Origin: Acidobacteriota bacterium
GTDB lineage: Bacteria > Acidobacteriota > Terriglobia > Bryobacterales > Bryobacteraceae
NCBI GenBank assembly: GCA_017307505.1
Contig: JAFKEE010000020.1
Span: 1-64,000 of the forward strand
DNA length: 64,000 nt
Direction: 5' to 3'
This document shows, in pieces, positions 36,201 to 44,724 of the stretch. The notes beneath the pieces were generated by a model that made no database searches, had not been told where the DNA came from, and saw nothing but the letters and a program-made list of their open reading frames with translations. How positions within the stretch are numbered: the stretch's first letter is position 1; the number at the start of each line of letters is the position of its first letter. Both the position numbers and the translations under genes were made by a program.

Positions 36201-36461
36201 ATGGCGCATAAAAAAGGTCTTGGCAGCTCAAAGAACGGGCGTGATTCCAACGCGCAGCGTCTGGGCATCAAAGTTTTCAGCGGTCAGGTTGTCACCGGCG
36301 GCTCCATCATCGTGCGGCAGCGCGGCACGCGCTACAAGGCCGGCGAGAACGTCGGGGTTGGCAAGGACGACACCCTGTTTGCGACCGTCCCTGGCCGGGT
36401 CGAATGGAAAGACCGCGGCCGGATGGGCAAGTGGGTCAGCGTCTTCGCTCTCGAAAGCTAG
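36201..36461 (+). CDS. rpmA: Ribosomal protein bL27
   Basis: 86 residues beginning [20 protein letters not shown], the flexible N-terminal tail that reaches the peptidyl-transferase centre. No N-terminal cleavable extension as found in Firmicutes. AGGAG lies 10 nt before the ATG. A terminator-like hairpin lies downstream, before obgE. Confidence 0.98.
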   Translation: MAHKKGLGSSKNGRDSNAQRLGIKVFSGQVVTGGSIIVRQRGTRYKAGENVGVGKDDTLFATVPGRVEWKDRGRMGKWVSVFALES

Positions 36462-37652
<1,191 letters not shown>

Positions 37653-37774
37653 TGTAAATTCCTGGTGTTCGCCGGCTCCAGTTTCGCTTTTTATTTGCCA
37701 TCCGAAACCGCCCACATTAAGATATCTAAAGCAGCCCGTTGAAGCTGCTATTTTGATCCTGGAGTGGAACCCCG

Positions 37775-38278
37775 ATGGCAATCAGCGAATTGTTAAAACC
37801 TGAACTTGAGCAGGAACTGGCCAAAACCCGGAAGACGCTCGAACGTCTGCCGGAAGACAAACTGACCTTCAAACCGCACGATAAGTCCTTCGAATTGGGT
37901 GCTTTGGCGACCCACCTGGCTACCATTCCGTTGTGGGGCAAAATGACGATGGAGTCCACTGAACTGGACCTCGCCCCCGGCGGCAAGCCCCTGGAGCAAC
38001 CGAAGCGCATCACCTCCGCCGCCGACGCCCTGGCCCGTTTCGACCAGTACGCCGCGGACATCACGGCCGCCGTCTCCGCCGCTTCAGACGAAGCCTTCCA
38101 GGCGGACTGGGCCCTCAAGATGAACGGCAACGTGATGTTCACGATGTCCCGTTACTCGGTCATCCGGTCGATGATTCTGAACCATCTGGTGCATCACCGG
38201 GCACAGGTCGGGGTCTACTACCGGCTGCTGGACATCCCGGTGCCGTCGATCTACGGCCCCACCGCCGACGAGCAGTAA
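37775..38278 (+). CDS. DinB-family protein
   Basis: 167 residues in a four-helix-bundle pattern. The likely metal triad is H47 (LATHLATI) plus H137 and H141 (ILNHLVHHRAQVG), as in DinB/YfiT proteins, which bind metal and may be thiol-dependent transferases. It lies 122 bp after obgE, on its own, and is followed by two hairpins. The exact reaction is unknown. Confidence 0.93.
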   Translation: MAISELLKPELEQELAKTRKTLERLPEDKLTFKPHDKSFELGALATHLATIPLWGKMTMESTELDLAPGGKPLEQPKRITSAADALARFDQYAADITAAVSAASDEAFQADWALKMNGNVMFTMSRYSVIRSMILNHLVHHRAQVGVYYRLLDIPVPSIYGPTADEQ

Positions 38279-38287
38279 CGCATTCCT

Positions 38288-38336
38288 GCCCGGCGGCTGC
38301 CGGGCGTCAGAGCCATGGGCCGGTTGGCGCCGGCCC
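38288..38336. terminator. Tandem hairpins between convergent dinB-like and ccmH-like genes
   Basis: GCCCGGC-ggct-GCCGGGC (38288-38305) and GGGCCGG-ttggcg-CCGGCCC (38317-38336) lie 11 bp apart. They probably insulate the two convergent genes; neither has a T-run. Confidence 0.6.
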
Positions 38337-38342
38337 TCCCCC

Positions 38343-38774
38343 TCACCAGTCGATCTCCTCATCCGGAACAGTCGCCAGCCGGGCTGGCTCCGGGGTCGTT
38401 TCTGGCCGGGCACGGCGGCGCAGAAAAACCACCAGCCCGAAAGCCGCAGCCAGCGTGACCACCACCGGAATCACCATCAGCCAGGTAAACTTGCTTCCGG
38501 ACGGCACCATCAGGATTCGCTCTCCATACTGGGTCACATAGCGTTGCGTGATCTCCTGCTCCGATACCCCCTGCCTGTAAAGTTTGGCGATCTCGACCCT
38601 CATTTCCGCCGCCGCCTCGGACCGGTGGACAGCCACGCTCTCACTCCAACAGCAGGGGGCGATGAACTTCTCCTGCAGACGGCGGATGGACTCTTCGGGT
38701 GTTGCGGCAGACACACATCCCGCGCAGGACAGCAGCGCGGCAGCCACCGCCAGGCTCCTGATTAAAAAAGACAT
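38343..38774 (-). CDS. CcmH/NrfF-like cytochrome c maturation protein, CCW variant
   Basis: 143 residues. Signal or lipobox-like start (AALLSCAGC), helical domain, then a membrane helix (FTWLMVIPVVVTLAAAFGLVVFL) and an acidic tail. The family has LRCxxCQ for thiol-disulfide handling of apocytochromes; here the site reads FIAPCCWSESVAVHRS, a vicinal CC followed by His. I recall similar CCW variants in other deep Gram-negative lineages. No other ccm gene is near. Its role would fit the many c-type cytochromes of this window. Confidence 0.8.
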   Translation of the reverse strand: MSFLIRSLAVAAALLSCAGCVSAATPEESIRRLQEKFIAPCCWSESVAVHRSEAAAEMRVEIAKLYRQGVSEQEITQRYVTQYGERILMVPSGSKFTWLMVIPVVVTLAAAFGLVVFLRRRARPETTPEPARLATVPDEEIDW

Positions 38775-38843
38775 AGTAGTTCTCCTTGGCCTTGAGCCAT
38801 AGTTGATGCAGCCGTCCTCCAGGGACGGCAGGCGGCACGGGCT

Positions 38844-39242
38844 TCAGGAGTTGGCGGGCGGCGGGCGCTGGAAGAGGGCGAAAGCGGCGGGGGTGCTGGA
38901 AGGCATCAACCCAGTGGACGTGAGGACCGTTTTGGAGGGCGCTGCGGCGCTCTGCGACAGGATGGTCTGCCCAGCCAGGCCCGGCAGCGCGGTGGGCAGG
39001 ACAGCGCGTTGGAGACACCCCGTGGGACAGCCACGAGCCGCCGTCCAACCGGACTCAGTCCGGGCCGAACGGGTACTGCGGCAGCAACAGGTTCCGCTGC
39101 GCCGGCAACAGCTCATCCCGCAGGTCTGGCCATCTTCCAGGGTGAGTGCGGGGAGAAAACCCCAGCTGTACGGACCCAGCGTCAGGCAGGCGGCCGCCAT
39201 AACGATGGCACGCAGAGGCCGGATTGAGAGGCCGATGCCCAT
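38844..39242 (-). CDS. Cys-rich exported hypothetical protein
   Basis: 132 residues. The first 28 residues look like a signal peptide (AIVMAAACLTLGPYSWG). Cysteines cluster at 41-54 (CGMSCCRRSGTCCC) with two more in GCPTGC (72-77). Such clusters suggest metal binding. The gene is on the same strand as, and 69 bp upstream of, the ccmH-like gene and has a palindrome and a -10-like box just before its ATG. There is no Shine-Dalgarno. I do not recognise a named family; it could still be a non-coding stretch with an open frame. Confidence 0.55.
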   Translation of the reverse strand: MGIGLSIRPLRAIVMAAACLTLGPYSWGFLPALTLEDGQTCGMSCCRRSGTCCCRSTRSARTESGWTAARGCPTGCLQRAVLPTALPGLAGQTILSQSAAAPSKTVLTSTGLMPSSTPAAFALFQRPPPANS

Positions 39243-39246
39243 AGTC

Positions 39247-39264
39247 GGGGTAGTGAACTACCCC
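39247..39264. promoter_or_regulatory. 18-bp perfect palindrome before the Cys-rich gene
   Basis: GGGGTAGT-GA-ACTACCCC, ending 4 bp before the ATG at 39242. On the minus strand TATAGT (39271-39266) lies just upstream, so the palindrome covers the predicted start of transcription. A repressor operator is likely; the regulator is not known. Confidence 0.55.
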
Positions 39265-39295
39265 AACTATAGCAACCGGGTAAAGGGAGGGAGGA

Positions 39296-40561
39296 CTAGT
39301 GGACGTCGCCCGAATGGATCATCGCCGTCGGGGCGATGGCGTGCGGCTGTTGCGTCGTGAAATACTGCGCTTCCGAAAGGTTCTTGTAGACCTGCCCGGC
39401 GATGCCGGCGGCCACCGGGCCGTTGACACTCTTGCCACCGGTGAGCAGGACTACCACCACCAGCTTGCTCTTGCCCACTTCATTGAAGCTGCCGAACCAG
39501 CCGAGGTGCGTCCGGGAATCGGTGCAGGTCCCGGTCTTGCCGAAGATCGGCTCATTCGTGTCGTAGTTGGCGCGGCGGGCCGTGCCGAATTCCACGGCGC
39601 CCATCATGCCGGGGCGCATCTCAGGAATCTGCTGTCCGATGTCGAGCTGCCGTTTCACCTGGGGCACCAGGCTGTTCACTTCGGCCAGGGTGCGCGGATA
39701 CTGCAGGTAGTAGAGGGTCCCGCCATTGGCGATGGAGGACACGATCGCAGCCAGTTGCAGCGGCGTCAGGCCGATCGCCTCGCCGAAGCTGGTCATCATG
39801 CCGTTGGGAACGCCTTTCGGCTTCTCTTCCGGGAAGATACCGGCGCTCTCGCCCTCGATGTTGATGCCGGCCTTCTCGCCCAGGCCGAACAGGCGGCCGT
39901 AGTAGTTGATCTTTTCAAAGCCGAGCTTTTCCCCGACATTGGCGAAATAGGCATTGTTCGACTTGGCCAGCGCGGTCGTCAGGTTCATCGACTCCCGGCG
40001 GGAAAGCCGCAGCCGCGTTTCACGTTCGATGATGCCTTCGCTCAGACCAGCCAGGCCGGCCACGAGCTTGATGGTGGAGCACGGTTGATAGGCGCCGGTC
40101 AGGGCCAGTTTCTGGTTGACCATGGTCATCACACGCCCGGTAGTTGGATCCACCACAACGACGCTGCCGTTATACGGCCCGAGGGCACGCACGGCTGCCC
40201 GGCGGATGGCGAGATCCTCACCGTCCACCACGTCTCCATACGTGGAGTCGGCGAAAGTGGGAGTATCCCAGGGGCTGTAGTATCTCCTGACGGGCCGCCG
40301 CGTCCGCGTAGTCGTTGTGCCGCGAGTCGCCACCGTCTTCGCGGTAGCGGTAGGCGTGGCTGCGAACGATTTGGCCACTGCGCTGCGTTTCCCGGTGGTC
40401 GACCGGGTGGCGGTCGTGGCCGCTGCGCGCTTTGCCTTGGCTCGTCGGGTGTTGGCGGTTGTGCTCTTCTGTGTGGTGGCGGTGACAGCGAACGCCGGTA
40501 CAGCAGCAGAGAGGATCAATGTAGAAAGAATGCCAAGCGGGATAAGGAAGTTCTGCTTCAT
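39296..40561 (-). CDS. Penicillin-binding protein transpeptidase domain protein
   Basis: 421 residues. Signal peptide, then a Thr/Ala/Lys/Arg-rich low-complexity linker (about 28-93) and a transpeptidase domain with all three motifs: S162-T-I-K165 (PCSTIK), S201-N-N203 (KSNNAYF) and KTG in FGKTGTC. It lacks a transglycosylase or dimerisation domain, so it resembles a small class D-like PBP or BlaR-like sensor domain. The linker may cross the peptidoglycan. It probably cross-links or trims cell wall; resistance to beta-lactams is possible but not shown. Confidence 0.9.
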   Translation of the reverse strand: MKQNFLIPLGILSTLILSAAVPAFAVTATTQKSTTANTRRAKAKRAAATTATRSTTGKRSAVAKSFAATPTATAKTVATRGTTTTRTRRPVRRYYSPWDTPTFADSTYGDVVDGEDLAIRRAAVRALGPYNGSVVVVDPTTGRVMTMVNQKLALTGAYQPCSTIKLVAGLAGLSEGIIERETRLRLSRRESMNLTTALAKSNNAYFANVGEKLGFEKINYYGRLFGLGEKAGINIEGESAGIFPEEKPKGVPNGMMTSFGEAIGLTPLQLAAIVSSIANGGTLYYLQYPRTLAEVNSLVPQVKRQLDIGQQIPEMRPGMMGAVEFGTARRANYDTNEPIFGKTGTCTDSRTHLGWFGSFNEVGKSKLVVVVLLTGGKSVNGPVAAGIAGQVYKNLSEAQYFTTQQPHAIAPTAMIHSGDVH

Positions 40562-40786
40562 TCTGCCTTCCGGTCAACCAATTCTGAACTCCCCCCAGGC
40601 GCCGACCAAAGCGCCCCCCATAAGACTCCCCTATTTTGTTGTATCGGCAGGGGTTCCGTCAAGCTTGATATTGACGGGAGGTTTTTTGGCGAAACCCCTG
40701 GCGACCCACCTTAGTTCCCCTCGGGAACATACCCCTCCACAAGGGCCGGAATTTGAGCGACAATGATGCGTGCTGAGAGTAAACAG

Positions 40787-41686
40787 ATGAAGCTCTCGAT
40801 GGGTACTTGGTCGTTTGCTTTCGGGCCGTATGCCGCTAGTCCGAAGAGCATTCCGGAGATTGCGCAGCGGCTCGCCGCGGCCGGATTCGACGGCATCGAG
40901 CTCAGCGGCTATCCACCGCATGTGACGCCAGAGGCCTATTCGACCCCGGCTTCCCGGGCGGAATTGAAATCCCTGATTTCCGACCTTGGTCTTGGGATCT
41001 CCGGCTTCTCGTCGGACCTCGGGTCCGCCAATCCGACGATTCCCGAGAACCGGACGGCCTATCTTGACCTCTTCCGTCGACTTCTGGAACTGTGCCATGA
41101 CCTGGGTTGCCCCATGATCCGCGTGGATTCGGTGGGGGCGCCAGGTTCGATTCCGGATGAGGATTACCACACCGCGTTCCACCGCCTCTCCGACCTATGG
41201 CGCGATTGCGCGGATGCCGCGCGCCAGGCGCATGTCCTGATGGCCTGGGAGTTCGAACCCGGTTTCCTGTTCAACAAGCCTTCGGAAGTAATTGAAATGC
41301 ATGAGCTTGTTGGGCATCCGTGGTTCCAGATCCTGTTCGACACCGCGCACGCCTACATGAGCAGTGTGGTGGGCGCCCGGCAGCACGGCAAACGGGAGAT
41401 CCTGGAGGGCGGCGTGGCTGAATTCATCGCCAGGCTCCACGGCTCCATCGGCGCGGTGCATATCATTGATTCCGATGGCACTTTGGTGAACGACGACACG
41501 AGCACGCATCTGCCCATTGGAGAAGGCCATGTGCCCTGGCAGTTCCTCGCCCCGAAACTGCTCAGCATCCCCCACATCGGCTGGTGGTGCGCCGACCTGT
41601 GTTTTTACGAGGGCGCCTGGGAGAAGATCGACGAGAACCTGCGGGCCGTGCGCGGGCTCCTGTCCGTAGCACCGGCCAGGCGATAG
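40787..41686 (+). CDS. Sugar phosphate isomerase/epimerase-like TIM barrel
   Basis: 299 residues from the ATG at 40787 (an ATG at 40763 is possible). No export signal, unlike the similar protein at 15189. Motifs: MKLSMGTWSF, AAAGFDGIELSGYPP, MAWEFEPGF, ILFDTAHAYM, GAVHIIDSDG and YEGAWEK, with the Glu/Asp/His metal positions of xylose-isomerase-like enzymes. The next gene starts 26 bp later. Substrate unknown. Confidence 0.9.
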   Translation: MKLSMGTWSFAFGPYAASPKSIPEIAQRLAAAGFDGIELSGYPPHVTPEAYSTPASRAELKSLISDLGLGISGFSSDLGSANPTIPENRTAYLDLFRRLLELCHDLGCPMIRVDSVGAPGSIPDEDYHTAFHRLSDLWRDCADAARQAHVLMAWEFEPGFLFNKPSEVIEMHELVGHPWFQILFDTAHAYMSSVVGARQHGKREILEGGVAEFIARLHGSIGAVHIIDSDGTLVNDDTSTHLPIGEGHVPWQFLAPKLLSIPHIGWWCADLCFYEGAWEKIDENLRAVRGLLSVAPARR

Positions 41687-41712
41687 GCCGCTGCTTCCAG
41701 GACCGACGTTCC

Positions 41713-42201
41713 ATGCCGTTCAAACTGGCAGTGCTGTGGCTGATTGGGGCCTCGAGCCTGGCGGCTCAGGATCCCCGGCCCGGCACCCTGCTGGTCGCCA
41801 GCCCCGAACTGCGGGACGAAGGGTTTGCCCAAACAGTTATCCTGACCATCCAGAACGACGGGCAGGCCGTCCTCGGGCTGGTGCTGAACCGCCCGTTAGG
41901 GGATGGCCGCTTCGCGGGTGGTCCGATTGCCACGGGCTTCCGGACGCTCGTTCGTGTTTCGCCCGGGCAAAAACCATCGGAAGGGACAAAGCTCCTTGAG
42001 GATGTCTACCTCATCAACCGCGCGCAGCCCCCCTCGGCCCAGGTCCGTCCGTTCGCCGGCTACACCGGCTGGTCTAGCAGCCAGCTCAAGGCGGAGGTCC
42101 GGCAGGGGCTGTGGCGTGTGATTCCAGGCAAAGCCGCCTTCCTCTTCGATCCGGAGCCGCGCACCCTCTGGCGGCGCCTGCAGCCCGGCAGCGGCCATTA
42201 A
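41713..42201 (+). CDS. YqgE/AlgH-family protein with signal peptide
   Basis: 162 residues. The DUF179 core is clear: PGTLLVASPELRDEGFAQTVILTIQNDGQAVLGLVLNRPL and RPFAGYTGWSSSQLKAE. Family members are about 185 residues and cytoplasmic, but this one starts with a predicted signal peptide (MPFKLAVLWLIGASSLAAQ). Whether it is exported or this is a membrane-tethering start is open. Function of the family is unknown. Spacing to the upstream isomerase-like gene suggests co-transcription. Confidence 0.88.
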   Translation: MPFKLAVLWLIGASSLAAQDPRPGTLLVASPELRDEGFAQTVILTIQNDGQAVLGLVLNRPLGDGRFAGGPIATGFRTLVRVSPGQKPSEGTKLLEDVYLINRAQPPSAQVRPFAGYTGWSSSQLKAEVRQGLWRVIPGKAAFLFDPEPRTLWRRLQPGSGH

Positions 42202-42282
42202 AGATATTCATGCCTGAATAGATCGAACCTATTCGCGGTTTATCTCCGGGCGCAGTACATTGGGGCTTTGGGCAGAGGTAAG

Positions 42283-43926
42283 ATGACCAGCACCACCATG
42301 GAGTGTGACCTTCGCAGCTATACGCACGGACCGGATGCGGAAGTTTGGGAGAGATCCATTGGCGAGGTGCTGCAGTCGACACGCCAGGCGTGCGGCAGCC
42401 ACCTGGCCCTGGTCTCGCGCCACCAGGGTCTGCGCTACACCTGGGAACAGCTCATCCATGAGGCCGAACGTGTCGGCGCCGGTCTCTATGCTCTCGGCCT
42501 GAACCCCGGTGACCGGGTCGGCGTCTGGTCCACCAACTGCGCCGAGTGGGTCCTGCTCCAGTACGCCTGCGCACTCTCGGGCCTGGTGATGGTCAACGTA
42601 AACCCAGCCTACCGGTCGCACGAACTGCGCTACGTCCTCCGGAAGAGCCGCATTCGGGTCCTGTTTCTCCACGAGTCCGATGCCCGGGCAAACTACCGCG
42701 CCATCCTGGCGGAATCCGTGGCCGGCGTGGAATGCGAACTGGAACGTGCGCTTTACCTGGGCACCCGCGACTGGCAGGCCATGCTGGACGCCGGCGAAGC
42801 GTTCCACCCGCCGCTCATCCTGCCCGGTGATGTCGCCAACATTCAGTACACCTCGGGCACCACCGGCTCACCCAAAGGCGTTCTGCTCACGCACAGGAAT
42901 CTGATCAACAACGGCCGGTTTATCGGCGAACGTCTGGGCGCCAGCGAACTCGATCGCATCTGCTTGCCGGTGCCGCTCTACCACTGCTTCGGCTGTGTAA
43001 TCGGCACGCAGGTCGCCGCCGCCACGGGCGCGGCCATCGTGCTGCCCGCCGCCACCTTTGACGTAGTGAAGACGCTGGAGGCGATCGAGGCGGAACGCGC
43101 CACCGCCTTGTACGGCGTGCCCACCATGTTCATCGCCGAGCTCGCGCATCCTGAGTTCTCGCGTTTCGATCTCACCTCGCTGCGCACCGGAGTCATGGCC
43201 GGAGCACCTTGCCCTATCGAGGTCATGCGGCGCGTCGTCGACGAGATGCACTGCCCGCAGATCACCATCTGCTACGGGCAGACCGAGAGTTCACCGGTCA
43301 GCACGATGTCGAGTATCGACGATCCGCTGGACCTGCGCTGCACCACCGTTGGACGCGCGATGCCCGCCACGGAAGTAAAGATCGTCGATCCGTCGAGCGG
43401 CGAGACCCTGCCTGCCGGCGAACCCGGTGAACTCTGCACGCGCGGCTACCTGGTAATGCGTGGGTACGACGGCGATGACGAGGCCACGGCGAAAGTCATC
43501 GATGCGGAGGGCTGGCTGCACTCCGGCGACCTGGCCGTGATGCGGCCTGACGGCTGCTTCCGCATGGCCGGGCGGCTGAAGGACATGATTCTGCGCGGAG
43601 GCGAGAACATCTACCCCCGCGAAATCGAGGAGTTCCTGTACACCCATCCCAAGGTGGCCGAAGCGCAGGTGGTGGGCCTGCCCGACGCGCGACTCGGTGA
43701 GGCGGTGCTGGCCTGGATCCGGTTGAAGCCCGGCGTGACCGCCACCGAGGAGGAGATCCGCAGCTACTGCGAGGGCAGGATCGCCTACTTCAAGATCCCC
43801 GCCTACATCCGCTTCGTGGACGAGTTCCCGCTGACAGTCACAGGCAAGGTGCAGAAGTTCAGAATCCGTGAGATGGAAATCGAGGAGCGCGGGCTGCAGC
43901 ACCTGACGCGAACGCAGACGGCGTAG
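42283..43926 (+). CDS. Acyl-CoA synthetase (AMP-forming)
   Basis: 547 residues. GAGGT precedes the ATG at 42283. Adenylate-forming motifs: YTSGTTGSPKGVLLTH, CYGQTESSP, GDLAVMRPDG, GRLKDMILRGGENIYP and the catalytic Lys in TVTGKVQKF. Closest in pattern to medium/long-chain fatty acyl-CoA synthetases (FadD type, AMP-dependent ligase). It would activate a fatty acid for beta-oxidation or lipid synthesis. Monocistronic; tail-to-tail with a small membrane protein gene. Confidence 0.94.
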   Translation: MTSTTMECDLRSYTHGPDAEVWERSIGEVLQSTRQACGSHLALVSRHQGLRYTWEQLIHEAERVGAGLYALGLNPGDRVGVWSTNCAEWVLLQYACALSGLVMVNVNPAYRSHELRYVLRKSRIRVLFLHESDARANYRAILAESVAGVECELERALYLGTRDWQAMLDAGEAFHPPLILPGDVANIQYTSGTTGSPKGVLLTHRNLINNGRFIGERLGASELDRICLPVPLYHCFGCVIGTQVAAATGAAIVLPAATFDVVKTLEAIEAERATALYGVPTMFIAELAHPEFSRFDLTSLRTGVMAGAPCPIEVMRRVVDEMHCPQITICYGQTESSPVSTMSSIDDPLDLRCTTVGRAMPATEVKIVDPSSGETLPAGEPGELCTRGYLVMRGYDGDDEATAKVIDAEGWLHSGDLAVMRPDGCFRMAGRLKDMILRGGENIYPREIEEFLYTHPKVAEAQVVGLPDARLGEAVLAWIRLKPGVTATEEEIRSYCEGRIAYFKIPAYIRFVDEFPLTVTGKVQKFRIREMEIEERGLQHLTRTQTA

Positions 43927-43938
43927 CGGGCGGCGGTC

Positions 43939-44175
43939 TCAAGGCGTGCTGTTTCGATCCGCGCGAGGTTTGGGTTTCATGAAGAACAGGTGTTCCATCG
44001 CGCATTCGAGCAGGAGTCCGGCAAAGAGATAGACCGCCATGAACAGGATCACAAAGACGTCTATCGATTTGTACTCGTAGTAATGCCAGCCGAGCATGCA
44101 GAGATAAATGGGAAGGCCGAATGGCTTCAGCAGGCGTTCCACCCGCTGTCCGAAGGTCAGATCCTCCAACGGCAA
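43939..44175 (-). CDS. Small two-helix membrane protein
   Basis: 78 residues. The start is TTG at 44175, with GGAGG 6 nt upstream. Two hydrophobic stretches (PIYLCMLGWHYYEY and VFVILFMAVYLFAGLLLECAMEHLFF) suggest two helices, with a basic tail. I do not recognise it. A structured intergenic region lies upstream. Confidence 0.65.
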   Translation of the reverse strand: MPLEDLTFGQRVERLLKPFGLPIYLCMLGWHYYEYKSIDVFVILFMAVYLFAGLLLECAMEHLFFMKPKPRADRNSTP

Positions 44176-44724
44176 GCGCTGCCTCCTTCCGAATCCAATG
44201 AATCAGCCGCCCGACGGATGCGAGCTCATCCTCTGCCGCAATTCTAACCTGAGGCGATCGAAGTTGGAACCGTCGGTGACAGAAGAGAAAGTGTCACCGG
44301 CAACACATGACTTCGAGGTTCCCGGTTTAACCGGAACCAGCGGATGCCGGTATCCACAGGCCTGCACTTCGGATCGTTAGCATCAGCCGTGAACTGGCTT
44401 GACTCCGAGGCCCTCCAATCTGGTGACCATCGCCTTGTCATCGCCATCTATCCCCAGGAAATGGGTGATCCTCATCTTCCACGCCTATCCCCTTCAGCAA
44501 TCATTCCAGCAAAAACCTCATCTCTTTCGACAGGTCCGGACGTCATTCTGCCTGCCGCCAGAGTAGCGCAATCCCATCCCCGGTCATCACCGCGGGCAAG
44601 CGGGACGGGCCGGGCAGCCCAGTTCGCGGAGGATCGATCAATTGCAGCGTCAGACCACTCCTGCGGCCCTAATAGGTTCAAATTATAGGAATTAAAACAA
44701 CGTGGTTTTATACTTTCCCCCACG
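44176..44724. other. 549-bp intergenic region with two hairpins
   Basis: No convincing gene on either strand. Two hairpins stand out: CGGTGACA-10 nt-TGTCACCG (44274-44299) and GGTTCC-c-GG-TTTAA-CC-GGAACC (44317-44338). A TATACT box at 44709-44714, 10 bp from the receptor ATG, is a possible -10. Both hairpins lie on the leader side of the small membrane protein gene. Confidence 0.5.

Noticed and set aside
39299-40714. 471-codon plus-strand frame opposite the penicillin-binding protein
   Set aside because: Antisense shadow of a gene with all three transpeptidase motifs.
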